Origin: Bacilliculturomica massiliensis
GTDB taxonomy: Bacteria; Bacillota; Clostridia; Peptostreptococcales; Anaerovoracaceae
Assembly: GCF_900605495.1 (NCBI RefSeq)
Contig: NZ_LR027584.1
Coordinates: 1 to 64,000 of the forward strand
Reading direction: 5' to 3'
Length of the DNA stretch: 64,000 bases
A program made the position numbers and the translations under genes. The notes beneath the pieces are model-generated. The model worked only from the letters and a program-made list of their open reading frames with translations. It had not been told where the DNA came from and did no database searches. Below, in pieces: positions 9,007 through 17,507 of this stretch; the first letter of the stretch is position 1; the number at the start of each line of letters is the position of its first letter.

Positions 9007-10086
9007 TCAGAACACCTCCTGTTCTTTTGCCGTACCGGCCAGAATGTCCTGCGCAAAAGCGACGATCTCATCGATGGCAGGGACCTGGTAGGCGGTGGTT
9101 ATGGCATAAGTCGGATATTTACTCTTCGTGTAAAGCATAACGTCCTCGCAGAGCTGACCCATCATGTTCATCTCAACGGTCACCAGGGCTTTGCAGCTTC
9201 CGGACAGTTCTTCAAAGGCCTTACGGGGAAAGGGCCACAAGGTGATCGGGCGGATCAGGCCCAGCTTGATGCCCTGCGCCCTCGCCATGCGCACCGCGCC
9301 CTCCGCCACACGGGAGGAGATGCCGTAGGCGATAAGGACGACCTCCGCGTCCTCGACCATCGTCGACTCCCAGCGCTGCTCCTCCTCGATGATCTTGCGG
9401 CACTTGGCGAGATATCTGGCGTTCCACTGATCGATGTCCTCGTTATAAGTCTTGTCGGTTATCACCTTGTTCTTGATTCCGATGGGCGTCCCCTTCACCG
9501 CCCAGTCGTACTGGTCGATGCTGTATTCTTTATAGGGTCTCGCCTGGCAGGGCTCGATCATCTGCCCGATCGTCGCGTCCGAGAGGATCAGGACCGGATG
9601 CATCCATTTCTCTGCCAGTTCAAAGGACTCATACGCCATATCCATGTTTTCCTGCACGCTGTTCGGGGCAAGGGTGATCAGATGATAATCGCCGTTGCCG
9701 CCGCCTTTGACGGCCTGCCAGTAGTTGTCCTGGCCGGCGCCGATAAACCCGTCGCCGATACCGTAGCGCTGTACACAGGCCACCACGCCCGGGAGCTCGG
9801 CGCTGACCCAATAGGCGATGCCCTCCTGTTTCAGCGTGAAGCCGGGACCGGAAGAGGAGGTGAACGCGCGGGACCCAAGGGCTCTGGCCGCAAACACCAT
9901 GTTGACGCTGGCGATCTCCGACTCGCCCTGTACGAATACACCGCCTACTTCCTTTTGGCGCTTCGCCATCCACTCCAGGATCTCGCTCTGCGGTGTGATG
10001 GGATAACCGGCATAGAAACGGCAGCCGCCTCTGATGGCGCCCTCTGCCAGGGCCTCATTTCCTTTGATCAATAATGTCTCTGCCAT
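9007..10086 (-). CDS. 2-oxoacid:ferredoxin oxidoreductase, alpha subunit (VorB/KorA type)
   Basis: 359 residues with the pyrimidine-binding fold: GNEALAEGAIRGGCRFYAGYPITPQSE at the N-terminus, QGESEIASVNM (the TPP-activating Glu region), and FTSSSGPGFTLKQEGI. The C-terminal part has the domain II pattern AEVVLIAYGISSRVAEGAV and LIRPITLWPFP. The substrate-loop sequence QRYGIGDGFIGAGQDNYW replaces the usual MRGGPGLG-type loop, which may reflect an unusual 2-oxoacid. It is preceded by the ferredoxin gene (11 bp) and directly followed by beta. ATG at 10086 follows a GGAGGTGG site. Confidence 0.93.
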   Translation of the reverse strand: MAETLLIKGNEALAEGAIRGGCRFYAGYPITPQSEILEWMAKRQKEVGGVFVQGESEIASVNMVFAARALGSRAFTSSSGPGFTLKQEGIAYWVSAELPGVVACVQRYGIGDGFIGAGQDNYWQAVKGGGNGDYHLITLAPNSVQENMDMAYESFELAEKWMHPVLILSDATIGQMIEPCQARPYKEYSIDQYDWAVKGTPIGIKNKVITDKTYNEDIDQWNARYLAKCRKIIEEEQRWESTMVEDAEVVLIAYGISSRVAEGAVRMARAQGIKLGLIRPITLWPFPRKAFEELSGSCKALVTVEMNMMGQLCEDVMLYTKSKYPTYAITTAYQVPAIDEIVAFAQDILAGTAKEQEVF

Positions 10087-10097
10087 ATCGCCACCTC

Positions 10098-10298
10098 CTA
10101 CAGTATCTCAAAGACAAGGTCAGGACACATGGCGTAACAGCTTCCACACTGCACGCACTTGCTCTGATCGACCTGAATGGTCACGACTCCTTTTCCGTTT
10201 GTATAATCGGACAGAGAGATCGCCCCGATCTTGCAGTTTTCAATGCAGAGGTAGCACCCCTTGCACCGCTCTACATTCAACTTCATTTTTTCTTCCAT
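10098..10298 (-). CDS. Ferredoxin-like subunit of the 2-oxoacid oxidoreductase (two 4Fe-4S clusters)
   Basis: 66 residues containing two C-x2-C-x2-C-x3-C motifs (CKGCYLCIENC and CVQCGSCYAMCP), as in the delta/KorD chains that pass electrons from the TPP domain to free ferredoxin. The start at 10298 (MEEKMKLN) is preceded by GAGGAAGGAATATACT; a longer reading from 10334 has no support. It sits between the aminotransferase and the alpha subunit within one operon. Confidence 0.92.
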   Translation of the reverse strand: MEEKMKLNVERCKGCYLCIENCKIGAISLSDYTNGKGVVTIQVDQSKCVQCGSCYAMCPDLVFEIL

Positions 10299-10330
10299 AG
10301 TATATTCCTTCCTCGCGAATCGTCCCGGGA

Positions 10331-11551
10331 TCACATGCCCTGCTTTGCCATCTCCGCCTTAAAAACCCCGGCCAGACGCCGCACGCCCTCCTGCAGCTTG
10401 GGGATGTCGTTGGCGGTAAAGTTCAGACGCATCGTATTCTTGCCGCTGCCATCTGCGTTAAAAGACGCGCCGGGGATATAGGACACCTCCGCGTCGAGGG
10501 CGTCCTTCAGCATCTTCCCCGTGTCAAAGTTCTCAGGACAGGTCACGTAGAGGAACATGCCTCCATCGGGAACGGTGAACGTTACGCCCGTGGGAAACTC
10601 CTTTCCCATGATCTCTACCAGGGCGTCGCATCTCTTCTTGTAGTTCATGCAGATCTTCTGCACATGGGCGTCGATATCGTTTGCCTTCAGGTACTCGCGC
10701 ACATGGACCTGGGTGAACTGGTTGGACTGGAGGTCGGCGCCCTCCTTGATTTCTTCCAGGCGATCAATAAAATGAGTGTCGTCCGAGACTACATAGGCGA
10801 TGCGAAGACCGGGAGCCAGGATCTTGGAGAAGGAGCCGAGGTAGACCACCTGGCCCGTCTTATCCAGCGACTTCAGGCAGGGGACATGCTCTCCTCTGAA
10901 TCTGACCTCGCCGTAGGGGTTATCCTCCAGGATGGCGATGTGTTTATATTGGGGCCGGCTCATGAATTCCAAGAACTCCTCGCGCTTCTCAAGGGGCCAC
11001 GCCTTGCCGGTAGGATTCTGGAAGTTGGGGATCACATATACTATCTTGGTGTTTGGATTGGCCTCAATAGCGGCCTTTAGAGCATCGATCCGGATCCCGT
11101 GCTCATCTGTATCGACGCCTACGATATTGGGTTCGTAGGGAAGCATGGCGTTGAGACCGTCCAGATAACTGGGCTTCTCGATCAGGATCGTATCACCAAT
11201 ATTGACCAGCGCGGTGGCGCACAGGGAGATACCCTGCTGGCAGCCGGTGACGATCAGCATGTTGTTGGGCGTAATTTTCATGTTTTCCAGCCGGTTCAGA
11301 CGCTCCGCCAGGAGATCGAGCAACTCAGTATCACCTCGGGTAAGACCATATTGCAGCGATTCCATGTAGAGCTCCGGATTGTTGAAAACTGTTTCAGCGG
11401 CTTCCTGCAGCTCCTTCATGGGAAACAGGTTTTCATCAGGAAGGCCGCCGGACAGTTTGATCAGGTTGGGGTTGTTTCTGCTGGCAATTTCCGTCGCAAC
11501 GTCGCGGATAACGGAGCCTCTTACGGTCATCATTCTGTCTGCATAAATCAT
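10331..11551 (-). CDS. PLP-dependent aminotransferase, fold type I (2-aminoadipate/aromatic, LysN-like)
   Basis: 406 residues. Recognisable blocks are KLSGGLPDENLFP at the N-terminus, YGLTRGDTELLDLLAERL, IVTGCQQGISLCATALVN, YVIPNFQNPTGKAWP, the NPYGE motif, and the PLP-lysine segment VYLGSFSKILAPGLRIAY. There is no N-terminal GntR helix-turn-helix, so it is an enzyme and not a MocR regulator. The start at 11551 follows AAGGAGGATATT. As first gene of the operon it would turn the amino acid substrate into the 2-oxoacid used by the oxidoreductase downstream. Substrate not determinable; bulky amino acids are usual for this group. Confidence 0.92.
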   Translation of the reverse strand: MIYADRMMTVRGSVIRDVATEIASRNNPNLIKLSGGLPDENLFPMKELQEAAETVFNNPELYMESLQYGLTRGDTELLDLLAERLNRLENMKITPNNMLIVTGCQQGISLCATALVNIGDTILIEKPSYLDGLNAMLPYEPNIVGVDTDEHGIRIDALKAAIEANPNTKIVYVIPNFQNPTGKAWPLEKREEFLEFMSRPQYKHIAILEDNPYGEVRFRGEHVPCLKSLDKTGQVVYLGSFSKILAPGLRIAYVVSDDTHFIDRLEEIKEGADLQSNQFTQVHVREYLKANDIDAHVQKICMNYKKRCDALVEIMGKEFPTGVTFTVPDGGMFLYVTCPENFDTGKMLKDALDAEVSYIPGASFNADGSGKNTMRLNFTANDIPKLQEGVRRLAGVFKAEMAKQGM

Positions 11552-11643
11552 AATATCCTCCTTTATGTTTTTAGGTCGACAGGTTGAGCAACGGACGATC
11601 TTGGCCTGGTCAGGATAAAGGGCAAACATACAGTTATCCCGCC

Positions 11644-11668
11644 TTCAATTCCCTATAGCAGAATTGAA
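11644..11668. promoter_or_regulatory. Inverted repeat, candidate operator for the IclR regulator
   Basis: Perfect 8-bp inverted repeat TTCAATTC-N9-GAATTGAA. It lies in the 5' leader of the aminotransferase operon, about 15-40 bp downstream of the predicted transcription start, where a bound repressor would block elongation. The neighbouring iclR-type gene is the natural candidate to bind it; this is inferred from position and symmetry only. Confidence 0.45.
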
Positions 11669-11690
11669 TTCTTATTTTGTGTTTATGATT

Positions 11691-11719
11691 ATTATAGTTA
11701 GCTTTGGATGCCTTGTCAA
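11691..11719 (-). promoter_or_regulatory. Sigma-70/A promoter of the aminotransferase-oxidoreductase operon
   Basis: On the minus strand TTGACA (11719-11714) and TATAAT (11696-11691) are separated by exactly 17 bp, a full consensus promoter. The predicted start is near 11684, giving a leader of about 130 nt to the aminotransferase ATG. Such a strong promoter implies control by a repressor. Confidence 0.85.
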
Positions 11720-11769
11720 CAGCGTTTACGCTTTGCTTTGATTTTTATATATTTTTCAATTACCGCCCA

Positions 11770-11813
11770 AATAAAAACAGAGAACAGGTCACGAAAGACG
11801 CTGTCCTCTGTTT
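11770..11813 (-). terminator. Rho-independent terminator downstream of the IclR gene
   Basis: On the minus strand AAACAGAG-G-ACAG pairs with CTGT-T-CTCTGTTT across a GC-rich loop and is followed by TTTTTATTT. It separates the iclR transcript from the operon promoter at 11.7 kb. Confidence 0.7.
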
Positions 11814-11882
11814 CATTCCGGGGTTATGCACAAAAACCACCGATGGGTGATCCATCGAAACATGAAGAAACACATTTTTACA

Positions 11883-11918
11883 AAAGAGGTCATCCCCTTT
11901 CGTGGAGATGACCTCTTT
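11883..11918. repeat. 12-bp perfect hairpin just after the IclR stop codon
   Basis: AAAGAGGTCATC (11883-11894) and GATGACCTCTTT (11907-11918) form a perfect 12-bp stem with a 12-nt loop, 11 bp past the stop codon. The following T-tract on the minus strand is weak (TTTTG), so this may be a first, leaky terminator or an mRNA-end stabiliser ahead of the stronger hairpin at 11.8 kb. Confidence 0.6.
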
Positions 11919-11929
11919 CGACTGACTCA

Positions 11930-12718
11930 TCAGAGAAGTTGTTGACTCATTTCTGCGCTTACTTCCTGAAGACTGTGTATGATCTTTTCTATTCCGATAT
12001 CATGGATCTGTCCCATATATCCGCTGACACTGATGGCCATGACGGCTTTTTTTTTGCTCTTCAGCACCGGGCAGGCCAAACAGTACAGCCCCTTTTCATT
12101 TTCCTCGTTGTCAACGGCATATCCAAGTTCACGGATCTTTGCGATCTCTTCGATAAACCGCTCCGGGTCAACGATGGACTTATCCGTATGGCGCTTCAGC
12201 TCAATCCTGCGAACCGCATCCTCGTCATAGTCCTCCGAAAATGCGAGCAGGGCTTTGCCCACGCCGGAATAGTAGCACTCGTAAGGCTTGCCTAGAGTTT
12301 CCGTCACGCCCAGCGCTCTCTTGCCTCCTCGCTCTTGAAGGATGGTGACCGCGTAATATCCCGGGCCTTCTGTATACTCTCTGACCGCGATATTCACTGT
12401 CTCCCTGAACTCCTTCGCGATCCTGATCGCATACGGCTTTGCCAACTGGATCAGCGCGGAATTTTCGCTGACGCTCTTTCCCAGCATACAGAGCTTATAA
12501 CTCAAACCATATTTGGAACTGTCCATGTCCTGATAGACATATCCACGTTCCTTCAGCGTGGATATCGACCGGTGGATCGTACTCTGGTATTCTCCCAGAA
12601 ATTGGGCGATCTCATTGATGCCCATGAGCCGCTCTTCCTGACAAAGCAGCTCCATAATATCCAGCGCTCGATTGACAGAACTGATCTTCGTGCGTTTCTT
12701 TTCTGAATTTTTGTCCAT
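11930..12718 (-). CDS. IclR-family transcriptional regulator
   Basis: 262 residues. The N-terminal winged helix-turn-helix (SSVNRALDIMELLCQ, GINEIAQFLGEYQSTIHRSISTLKERGY) is followed by the C-terminal effector-binding GAF-like domain (YYSGVGKALLAF, ELGYAVDNEENEKGLYCLACPV). ATG at 12718 follows AAGGATATACGTAA. Encoded immediately upstream of, and on the same strand as, the amino acid catabolic operon, it most likely controls that operon from the strong promoter at 11.7 kb. IclR proteins typically respond to a small organic acid from the pathway they control. Confidence 0.93.
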   Translation of the reverse strand: MDKNSEKKRTKISSVNRALDIMELLCQEERLMGINEIAQFLGEYQSTIHRSISTLKERGYVYQDMDSSKYGLSYKLCMLGKSVSENSALIQLAKPYAIRIAKEFRETVNIAVREYTEGPGYYAVTILQERGGKRALGVTETLGKPYECYYSGVGKALLAFSEDYDEDAVRRIELKRHTDKSIVDPERFIEEIAKIRELGYAVDNEENEKGLYCLACPVLKSKKKAVMAISVSGYMGQIHDIGIEKIIHSLQEVSAEMSQQLL

Positions 12719-13143
12719 TTACGTATATCCTTCAGCTTTATATTTGGTTAATTATACTACTTGGCCGTGTAAATAAGCAAGAGTTTTTCCCGGGCGTTTG
12801 ACACTTTGAATTCCGAAAGATCGCGGAAAGCATTGCAATATCCCGCATCCGTGGCATTGTCCACTCCCTCTCAATGGAAAAAACGGGAAATGAGTATAAC
12901 TGTTCTGAACCGCGCGTCTGACGGGTAAATCGCCTGTACAAAAAGAACGGGCCGAAGCCCGTCCTCATTCTTCATTGCCCAGCCGCACCGGAGCGTCCTG
13001 GCCGCCCTGAGGTCTGGCCGCAGGGCGGCCGCTCTGCCGATCTGCCGCCTGCGTGGAACAGCCTGAAGCGCCTGCCTTCCCGCCGTCTCCCATCCTCATC
13101 GCTGTCTGGCCGTCATACCGGCCATCCTTTTGCCCCGCGGGCT
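12719..13143. other. Intergenic stretch between brnQ and the IclR gene
   Basis: 425 bp. The half next to brnQ (12965-13143) is GC-rich 3' sequence of the brnQ transcript and ends in the terminator at 12940-12962. The remaining half should hold the iclR promoter, but no convincing -35/-10 pair was seen. Open frames here lack a plausible ribosome site or family pattern. Confidence 0.5.
12940..12962 (-). terminator. Rho-independent terminator of brnQ
   Basis: On the minus strand ACGGGC-TTCG-GCCCGT, a perfect 6-bp stem with a stable UUCG tetraloop, followed by TCTTTTT. It lies about 180 bp beyond the brnQ stop codon. Confidence 0.85.
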
Positions 13144-14475
13144 TCAAACCCTTTTCACAGGTACGCTCTTCAAAAATCTCACGAAGGGCAGCAGACCGAT
13201 CAGGCATCCCACTATAGCCGGAACGATCCATCCCACCCCCAGCGTATAGAGAGGGATCCTGGCCGCCAGTTCTCCCAGGTACCCCAGGGACAGACCTGCG
13301 TTTTCCAGCCCGTTGAGGATCCCGACGAGAAAGGCCAGGATCATGGAAAGCGCATAACACTCGGCTTTTCCTCCGATCAGACGATCCGCAAAGGACAGCA
13401 GCACCAGTGTGATCACCGGCGGATAGATCATGATCAGCGCAGGCAGAGTGATCTTGATCATAGCAGTCAGCCCCACGTTGGAAACAGCAAAGCTGAACAG
13501 GCAGACCACAAGTAAGATCTGCTTGTAGCTAAACCGCGGCAGAATGGTCTGAAAGTAATCGGAAAAGGAGGAAGCCAGACCGATGGAAGTGGTCAGACAC
13601 GCCAGCAGAACCGCCACGCCGAGAATGATATTTCCCGCGTACCCGAACAGCTGGTTCGTGACCGCCGCAAGCAGCTTCCCGCCGTTCTCAAACAGCGCCG
13701 CGGAAGACGTGACGGCCCCCACATAGCCCAGAGCAAGATAGGTGATCCCCAGGCCGATCCCCGCAAAAACGCCCGTGATCAGCGTATATTTTGCAATATT
13801 TCCCGGCTCTTTAACGCCGTAATCCCTAATGGTATTGATGACCACGATGGCGAAGGCCAGCGCGGCCAGTCCGTCCAGAGCCAGATAGCCCTCCACCATT
13901 CCCTTGAAAAAGGGCATGGTAGCGTAGTCCCCCACAGGAGCTCCGATGGCCCCGCCAGGGTCCATAAAGCATCCGGCGAATATCACCGCGATGGACACCA
14001 GAAGCACCGGCGTCAGGATCTTTCCCACCACGTCCACCAGCTTGCTGGGGTTCAGGCAGAGCAGATAGGTCACAAGAAAAAAGACAGCCGTAAAGAGCAG
14101 CGATACCAGAAATCCCGGAGCGCCTTCCGGCAGAAAGGGCGCCGCGGCCATCTCAAAAGATACGGTGCCGGTCCTGGGCAGCGCGAACAGCGGGCCGATC
14201 AGCAGATAGACGACGATACCGGGCGCCGCGGCGAACTTCGGGCTCACCTTTGCGCCCAGATCGTTCAGATTCGTTCCCACCAGTACGATGGCTGCGATCC
14301 CCAGCACGGACAACCCCGCGTCGGTCACCATAAACCCCAGCACGCCGGATATGAAGTTGGTTCCCGCCTGCTGTCCCAGCGCCGGCGGAAAAATCATGTT
14401 TCCGGCTCCGAAAAACATGGCGAACAGCATCAGCGAAAGGGAAAGGATCTTTCCTCCGCCCAATTTTTCTTTCAT
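13144..14475 (-). CDS. brnQ: Branched-chain amino acid:cation symporter BrnQ (LIVCS family)
   Basis: 443 residues, about 12 membrane segments. The N-terminal signature LMLFAMFFGAGNMIFPPALG and the downstream LNPSKLVDVVGKILTPVLL and EGYLALDGLAALAFAIVVI blocks are typical of Na+-coupled import of Leu, Ile and Val. The start was put at ATG 14475 because GAAGGAG lies 9 bp upstream. It is separated by 195 bp from the regulator gene upstream and has its own terminator, so it is probably transcribed alone. Branched-chain amino acids would be plausible substrates for the aminotransferase/2-oxoacid oxidoreductase operon next door. Confidence 0.95.
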   Translation of the reverse strand: MKEKLGGGKILSLSLMLFAMFFGAGNMIFPPALGQQAGTNFISGVLGFMVTDAGLSVLGIAAIVLVGTNLNDLGAKVSPKFAAAPGIVVYLLIGPLFALPRTGTVSFEMAAAPFLPEGAPGFLVSLLFTAVFFLVTYLLCLNPSKLVDVVGKILTPVLLVSIAVIFAGCFMDPGGAIGAPVGDYATMPFFKGMVEGYLALDGLAALAFAIVVINTIRDYGVKEPGNIAKYTLITGVFAGIGLGITYLALGYVGAVTSSAALFENGGKLLAAVTNQLFGYAGNIILGVAVLLACLTTSIGLASSFSDYFQTILPRFSYKQILLVVCLFSFAVSNVGLTAMIKITLPALIMIYPPVITLVLLSFADRLIGGKAECYALSMILAFLVGILNGLENAGLSLGYLGELAARIPLYTLGVGWIVPAIVGCLIGLLPFVRFLKSVPVKRV

Positions 14476-14670
14476 GATACGTTTCTCCTTCACAGTGATA
14501 AAATGTGTGTCTGCAGCCTCCAGAGGAGACGTATCCCTATTTTACCACAATTCGGGGAAAAAGAAACGGGTATCGCTCTTCCATTTTCACCGCCCGCTCT
14601 GCGCGGCCCCCATGCTGCGGCTATTCGGCTTACGCCGGCCATACAGCGGCCACCTATCCGTCCCGGGTAT

Positions 14671-15525
14671 TCAGTATTTCTTTCTCTGGATCGCTTTCTC
14701 GATCTTGTGAAAACCGTCCACATACCGTCTGTCTCTCACGGCGATCAGCGTGTACAGCGTGTCGATGATCGCCTCCTGGGCGATGCGTGAACTCAGCGCC
14801 ACGATCCTGTACTGGGTTTCCTTGCTGGCCGTATACAGCTGGATGTCCGTTGTCTTGCTCAGCGGCGAGCTGCCGATGCTGGTCAGCGAAATAGTGACCG
14901 CTCCGTTGCTTTTCGCCAGCTTTGTATTGGATACCACGTCCTTGGAGCTTCCAGAATGGCTGATGGAAAAAACCACATCCTCTTTGGTGAGCAGAGATAC
15001 GGCGATCGTCTGCATGTGGGAATCGGTAAAAGCCGCCGCATCGATCCCCAGACGCATCAGCTTGTGCTGCAGATCCACCGCCACGGAATGAGAGTTGCCC
15101 ATTCCCAGGATGATGACTCTTCTGGCCCGGGTGATGCAGTCGACCGCTTTGATCAGCGAATCCATATTCAGAGAGTCGTGGGTAAATGACAGTGCCTGCA
15201 TCGTTCCCTGAAATACCTTGTCCACGATGGCAGAGACGTCGTCGTCTTCAGTGATCTCTTCATGAATATTCTGCATCGGCGTTACAATATCCTGCGCCAG
15301 GGTCACTTTAAAATCCTGATACCCGCTCAGCCCCAGTTTACGGCACGCGCGTACCACCGTAGCCACGCTGACGCCGCTGGATTCCGCCAGCCCCGCAACA
15401 GACAGATATATTACCTTTTCCGGATTTTCCAGAATATAATCAACTACTTTTTTCTCCGCCTGTCCCAGGGAATTTTTCATCGCTTCCATTCGCAGAAGCA
15501 AGGTCGGCAGTCTTTCCGCATTCAA
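14671..15525 (-). CDS. MurR/RpiR-family transcriptional regulator with SIS domain
   Basis: 284 residues. The N-terminal HTH_6 domain (SLGQAEKKVVDYILENPEKV, SVAGLAESSGVSVATVVRACRKLG) is followed by a SIS phosphosugar-binding domain (RRVIILGMGNSHSVAVDL, VVFSISHSGSSKDVV, ISLTSIGSSPLSK). The start appears to be TTG at 15523-15525. It is the last gene of the 27.4-14.7 kb operon, after etfA. SIS domains sense phosphorylated sugars, and an FGGY kinase is encoded in the same operon, so the kinase product is a good candidate inducer. A TTTCAA-N9-TTGAAA site at the operon promoter is a candidate target. Confidence 0.93.
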   Translation of the reverse strand: MNAERLPTLLLRMEAMKNSLGQAEKKVVDYILENPEKVIYLSVAGLAESSGVSVATVVRACRKLGLSGYQDFKVTLAQDIVTPMQNIHEEITEDDDVSAIVDKVFQGTMQALSFTHDSLNMDSLIKAVDCITRARRVIILGMGNSHSVAVDLQHKLMRLGIDAAAFTDSHMQTIAVSLLTKEDVVFSISHSGSSKDVVSNTKLAKSNGAVTISLTSIGSSPLSKTTDIQLYTASKETQYRIVALSSRIAQEAIIDTLYTLIAVRDRRYVDGFHKIEKAIQRKKY

Positions 15526-15628
15526 ATTCTCACGCCCTTTTCCAATATTTTGTGGCTACATTCTATCAAGATTTTACTGAAAAGACAACAAAAACGGATT
15601 TATTTCACGTCGCCCGCAGGCGCTTCTT

Positions 15629-16645
15629 TTACATCCTTCCCTGCGGCCGCGCGCCGAAGTACGTCTCCAGCTTCTCCAAAAACACCAGGCAGTCCGCGAT
15701 GATACCAACATCAGCGCAGTCGAAGACAGGAGCTTTTTTGTCCAGATTGACCGCGATCACCCGCGCAGCTCCCCTGACTCCCGCCATGTGCTGGACCGCC
15801 CCCGAAATACCGCAGGCGATATACAGCTCCGGGCGGATCGTTTTGCCCGACAGCCCCACCTGCCAGGAATACGGAGCGAGCCCCGCGCCTACCGCCGCCC
15901 GGGAGGCGGCCGGAACGGCGCCGATCCTGTCCGCAGCCCGTTTCAGCGCCCGAAATCCTCTGACGGATCCCAGCCCCATCCCCCCCGCCAGCACCACCTT
16001 CGCTTCGCTCAGACTTTCCTCCGCTTTTCGCTCAGCGCTGCAGCCTATGAGTTTCAGTGCGGAAGGTCCTGCTGCGGGGAGCGCACAGTCGATAATAACG
16101 CCCTGTCTGTCCGCATCCGGCTCCGGTCTGGGAAAGACGCCGCTCTGCACGGAGGCCATCTGGGGCAGCGAATGCCTGCATAGAATATCCGCTATCAAAC
16201 TGCCGCCGAAGGCAGGTCTGGTCTGCAGCAGCCATCCGTCCTCGACGGAGAGACCCGTGCAGTCCGCCGTCAGGCCTGTTTTCAGCCTGGCAGCAAGGAG
16301 AGCGGAGGTCAGCCTCCCGTGGGTCTCCGCGGGAAAAAGACACGCCCAGGGCCTTCCTGACTCCATCAGATCTGCGATAGCCCACGCCTGCAAGTCTTCC
16401 TCCGTCCGGAAAAAACGGCTGTGACAAAATCGGTATACGATATCCGCTCCCAGCCCGATCGCTGTCTGCGCTGCGCTTTCCCCCGACATATCTTCAAAGA
16501 TGACCGCCGCAGCAGAATACCCCAGCGAATCTGCAAGTTCACGGGCTTTTCCGATCAATTCACTGCTTGCAGCCGTCAGCCGGCTCTGTCTTTTTTCGCA
16601 GCAGACCCAGATCTCAGAACGTCTGTCTTCCATTCTTTTTATCAT
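15629..16645 (-). CDS. etfA: Electron transfer flavoprotein alpha subunit
   Basis: 338 residues. The C-terminal FAD-binding domain is well conserved: VVLAGGMGLGSVRGF, ASRAAVGAGL, SWQVGLSGKTIRPELYIACGISGAVQHMAG and the AVNLDKKAPVF strand. The N-terminal domain is more divergent. It overlaps etfB by 4 bp (ATGA), so the two are translationally coupled. ETF takes electrons from acyl-CoA or hydroxyacid dehydrogenases; here the partner is most likely the FAD-linked dehydrogenase/Fe-S pair at the head of the same operon. Whether it bifurcates electrons cannot be decided by eye. Confidence 0.93.
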   Translation of the reverse strand: MIKRMEDRRSEIWVCCEKRQSRLTAASSELIGKARELADSLGYSAAAVIFEDMSGESAAQTAIGLGADIVYRFCHSRFFRTEEDLQAWAIADLMESGRPWACLFPAETHGRLTSALLAARLKTGLTADCTGLSVEDGWLLQTRPAFGGSLIADILCRHSLPQMASVQSGVFPRPEPDADRQGVIIDCALPAAGPSALKLIGCSAERKAEESLSEAKVVLAGGMGLGSVRGFRALKRAADRIGAVPAASRAAVGAGLAPYSWQVGLSGKTIRPELYIACGISGAVQHMAGVRGAARVIAVNLDKKAPVFDCADVGIIADCLVFLEKLETYFGARPQGRM

Positions 16646-17505
16646 TTTGGCTCGCTTTTCTCCTCCGCCTTCCCCACGCTTTTTCTTATCAGTTCAATTC
16701 CCTCTTCCACGCTGCAGAAACGGCAGCTTCTTTTCCAGTCCGGGAAAAAGATCCGCCGTACCTCGGTGAAAGACCCGCTGCTCCCCACCTGCTCCCGCGG
16801 CAGATCCAGATCTACCCTGCCAAGACAGACCACACTGCGTCCCCCCGCGTGCTGCATGCTCTGTAACGAAGGGAACCTGGGATGGCCGATCCACTCCATT
16901 CCCTCCATCACGCCGACCACTGCCGGCAGCGCTGCCTCCACCGTCTCTTCGCAGTATTCCAGCATCCGGCGGAAGCGCAGTCTCCCCTCACCCGCATCTT
17001 CTATAGCTACCACATTCGTCACCGCAGGCAATCCCATCATAACCGCCATCTCCGCCGGGACTTGTCCTGTCTCCCCGTCCTGAGTCCGTCTTCCACAGAG
17101 GATCAGATCATACGGCCCGCTCATTCTCAGTGCCGCGGCGAGCACGTGCGCCGTGGCGTAGGTGTCCGCTCCGGCGAAATCCGGGTCGGACAGCAGAAAC
17201 AGTCCGTCGGCGCCCAGCGCTCCCGCTTCATCCAGCAGGGCTTTGGCCGCCTCTGTCCCCATGGTAAATACATCCACTGCGCCGCCCCGCTTCTCCTTTA
17301 TCGTAAGCCCTGCTTCCAGCGCAAAAACATCAGAGGGGTTGATGACGGAAAAGCGTCCGTCCCTGCGGATCTTTCCGTCCCCGGTCACACTTTTTTCCGC
17401 GTTCTCCGGCACTTGCTTCATGCAGACCGCCGTTCGGATCGGCGGCGCGCAGCTCCTCCTTTCCTTCTTTTCCGGCTTCACGCCCTTTTTCCACTCACCC
17501 ATCAT
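16642..17505 (-). CDS. etfB: Electron transfer flavoprotein beta subunit
   Basis: 287 residues. The family core starts at residue 23 (IRTAVCMKQVPEN) after a charged extension; then NPSDVFALEAGLTIKE, VDVFTMGTEAAKALLDEAGALGADG and the AMP/nucleotide motif CGRRTQDGETGQVPAEMA. ATG at 17505 (another ATG follows at once) lies 3 bp after the kinase stop. It forms the ETF dimer with etfA, which overlaps its 3' end. Confidence 0.92.
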   Translation of the reverse strand: MMGEWKKGVKPEKKERRSCAPPIRTAVCMKQVPENAEKSVTGDGKIRRDGRFSVINPSDVFALEAGLTIKEKRGGAVDVFTMGTEAAKALLDEAGALGADGLFLLSDPDFAGADTYATAHVLAAALRMSGPYDLILCGRRTQDGETGQVPAEMAVMMGLPAVTNVVAIEDAGEGRLRFRRMLEYCEETVEAALPAVVGVMEGMEWIGHPRFPSLQSMQHAGGRSVVCLGRVDLDLPREQVGSSGSFTEVRRIFFPDWKRSCRFCSVEEGIELIRKSVGKAEEKSEPK

Positions 17506-17507
17506 CC

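Noticed and set aside
12738-12968. 76-codon minus-strand frame between the IclR gene and brnQ
   Set aside because: Runs through the brnQ terminator hairpin and lacks a ribosome site.
12965-13360. 131-codon minus-strand frame overlapping the end of brnQ
   Set aside because: More than half lies inside brnQ in another frame; its tail is Gly/Gln/Arg-rich 3' sequence before the terminator.
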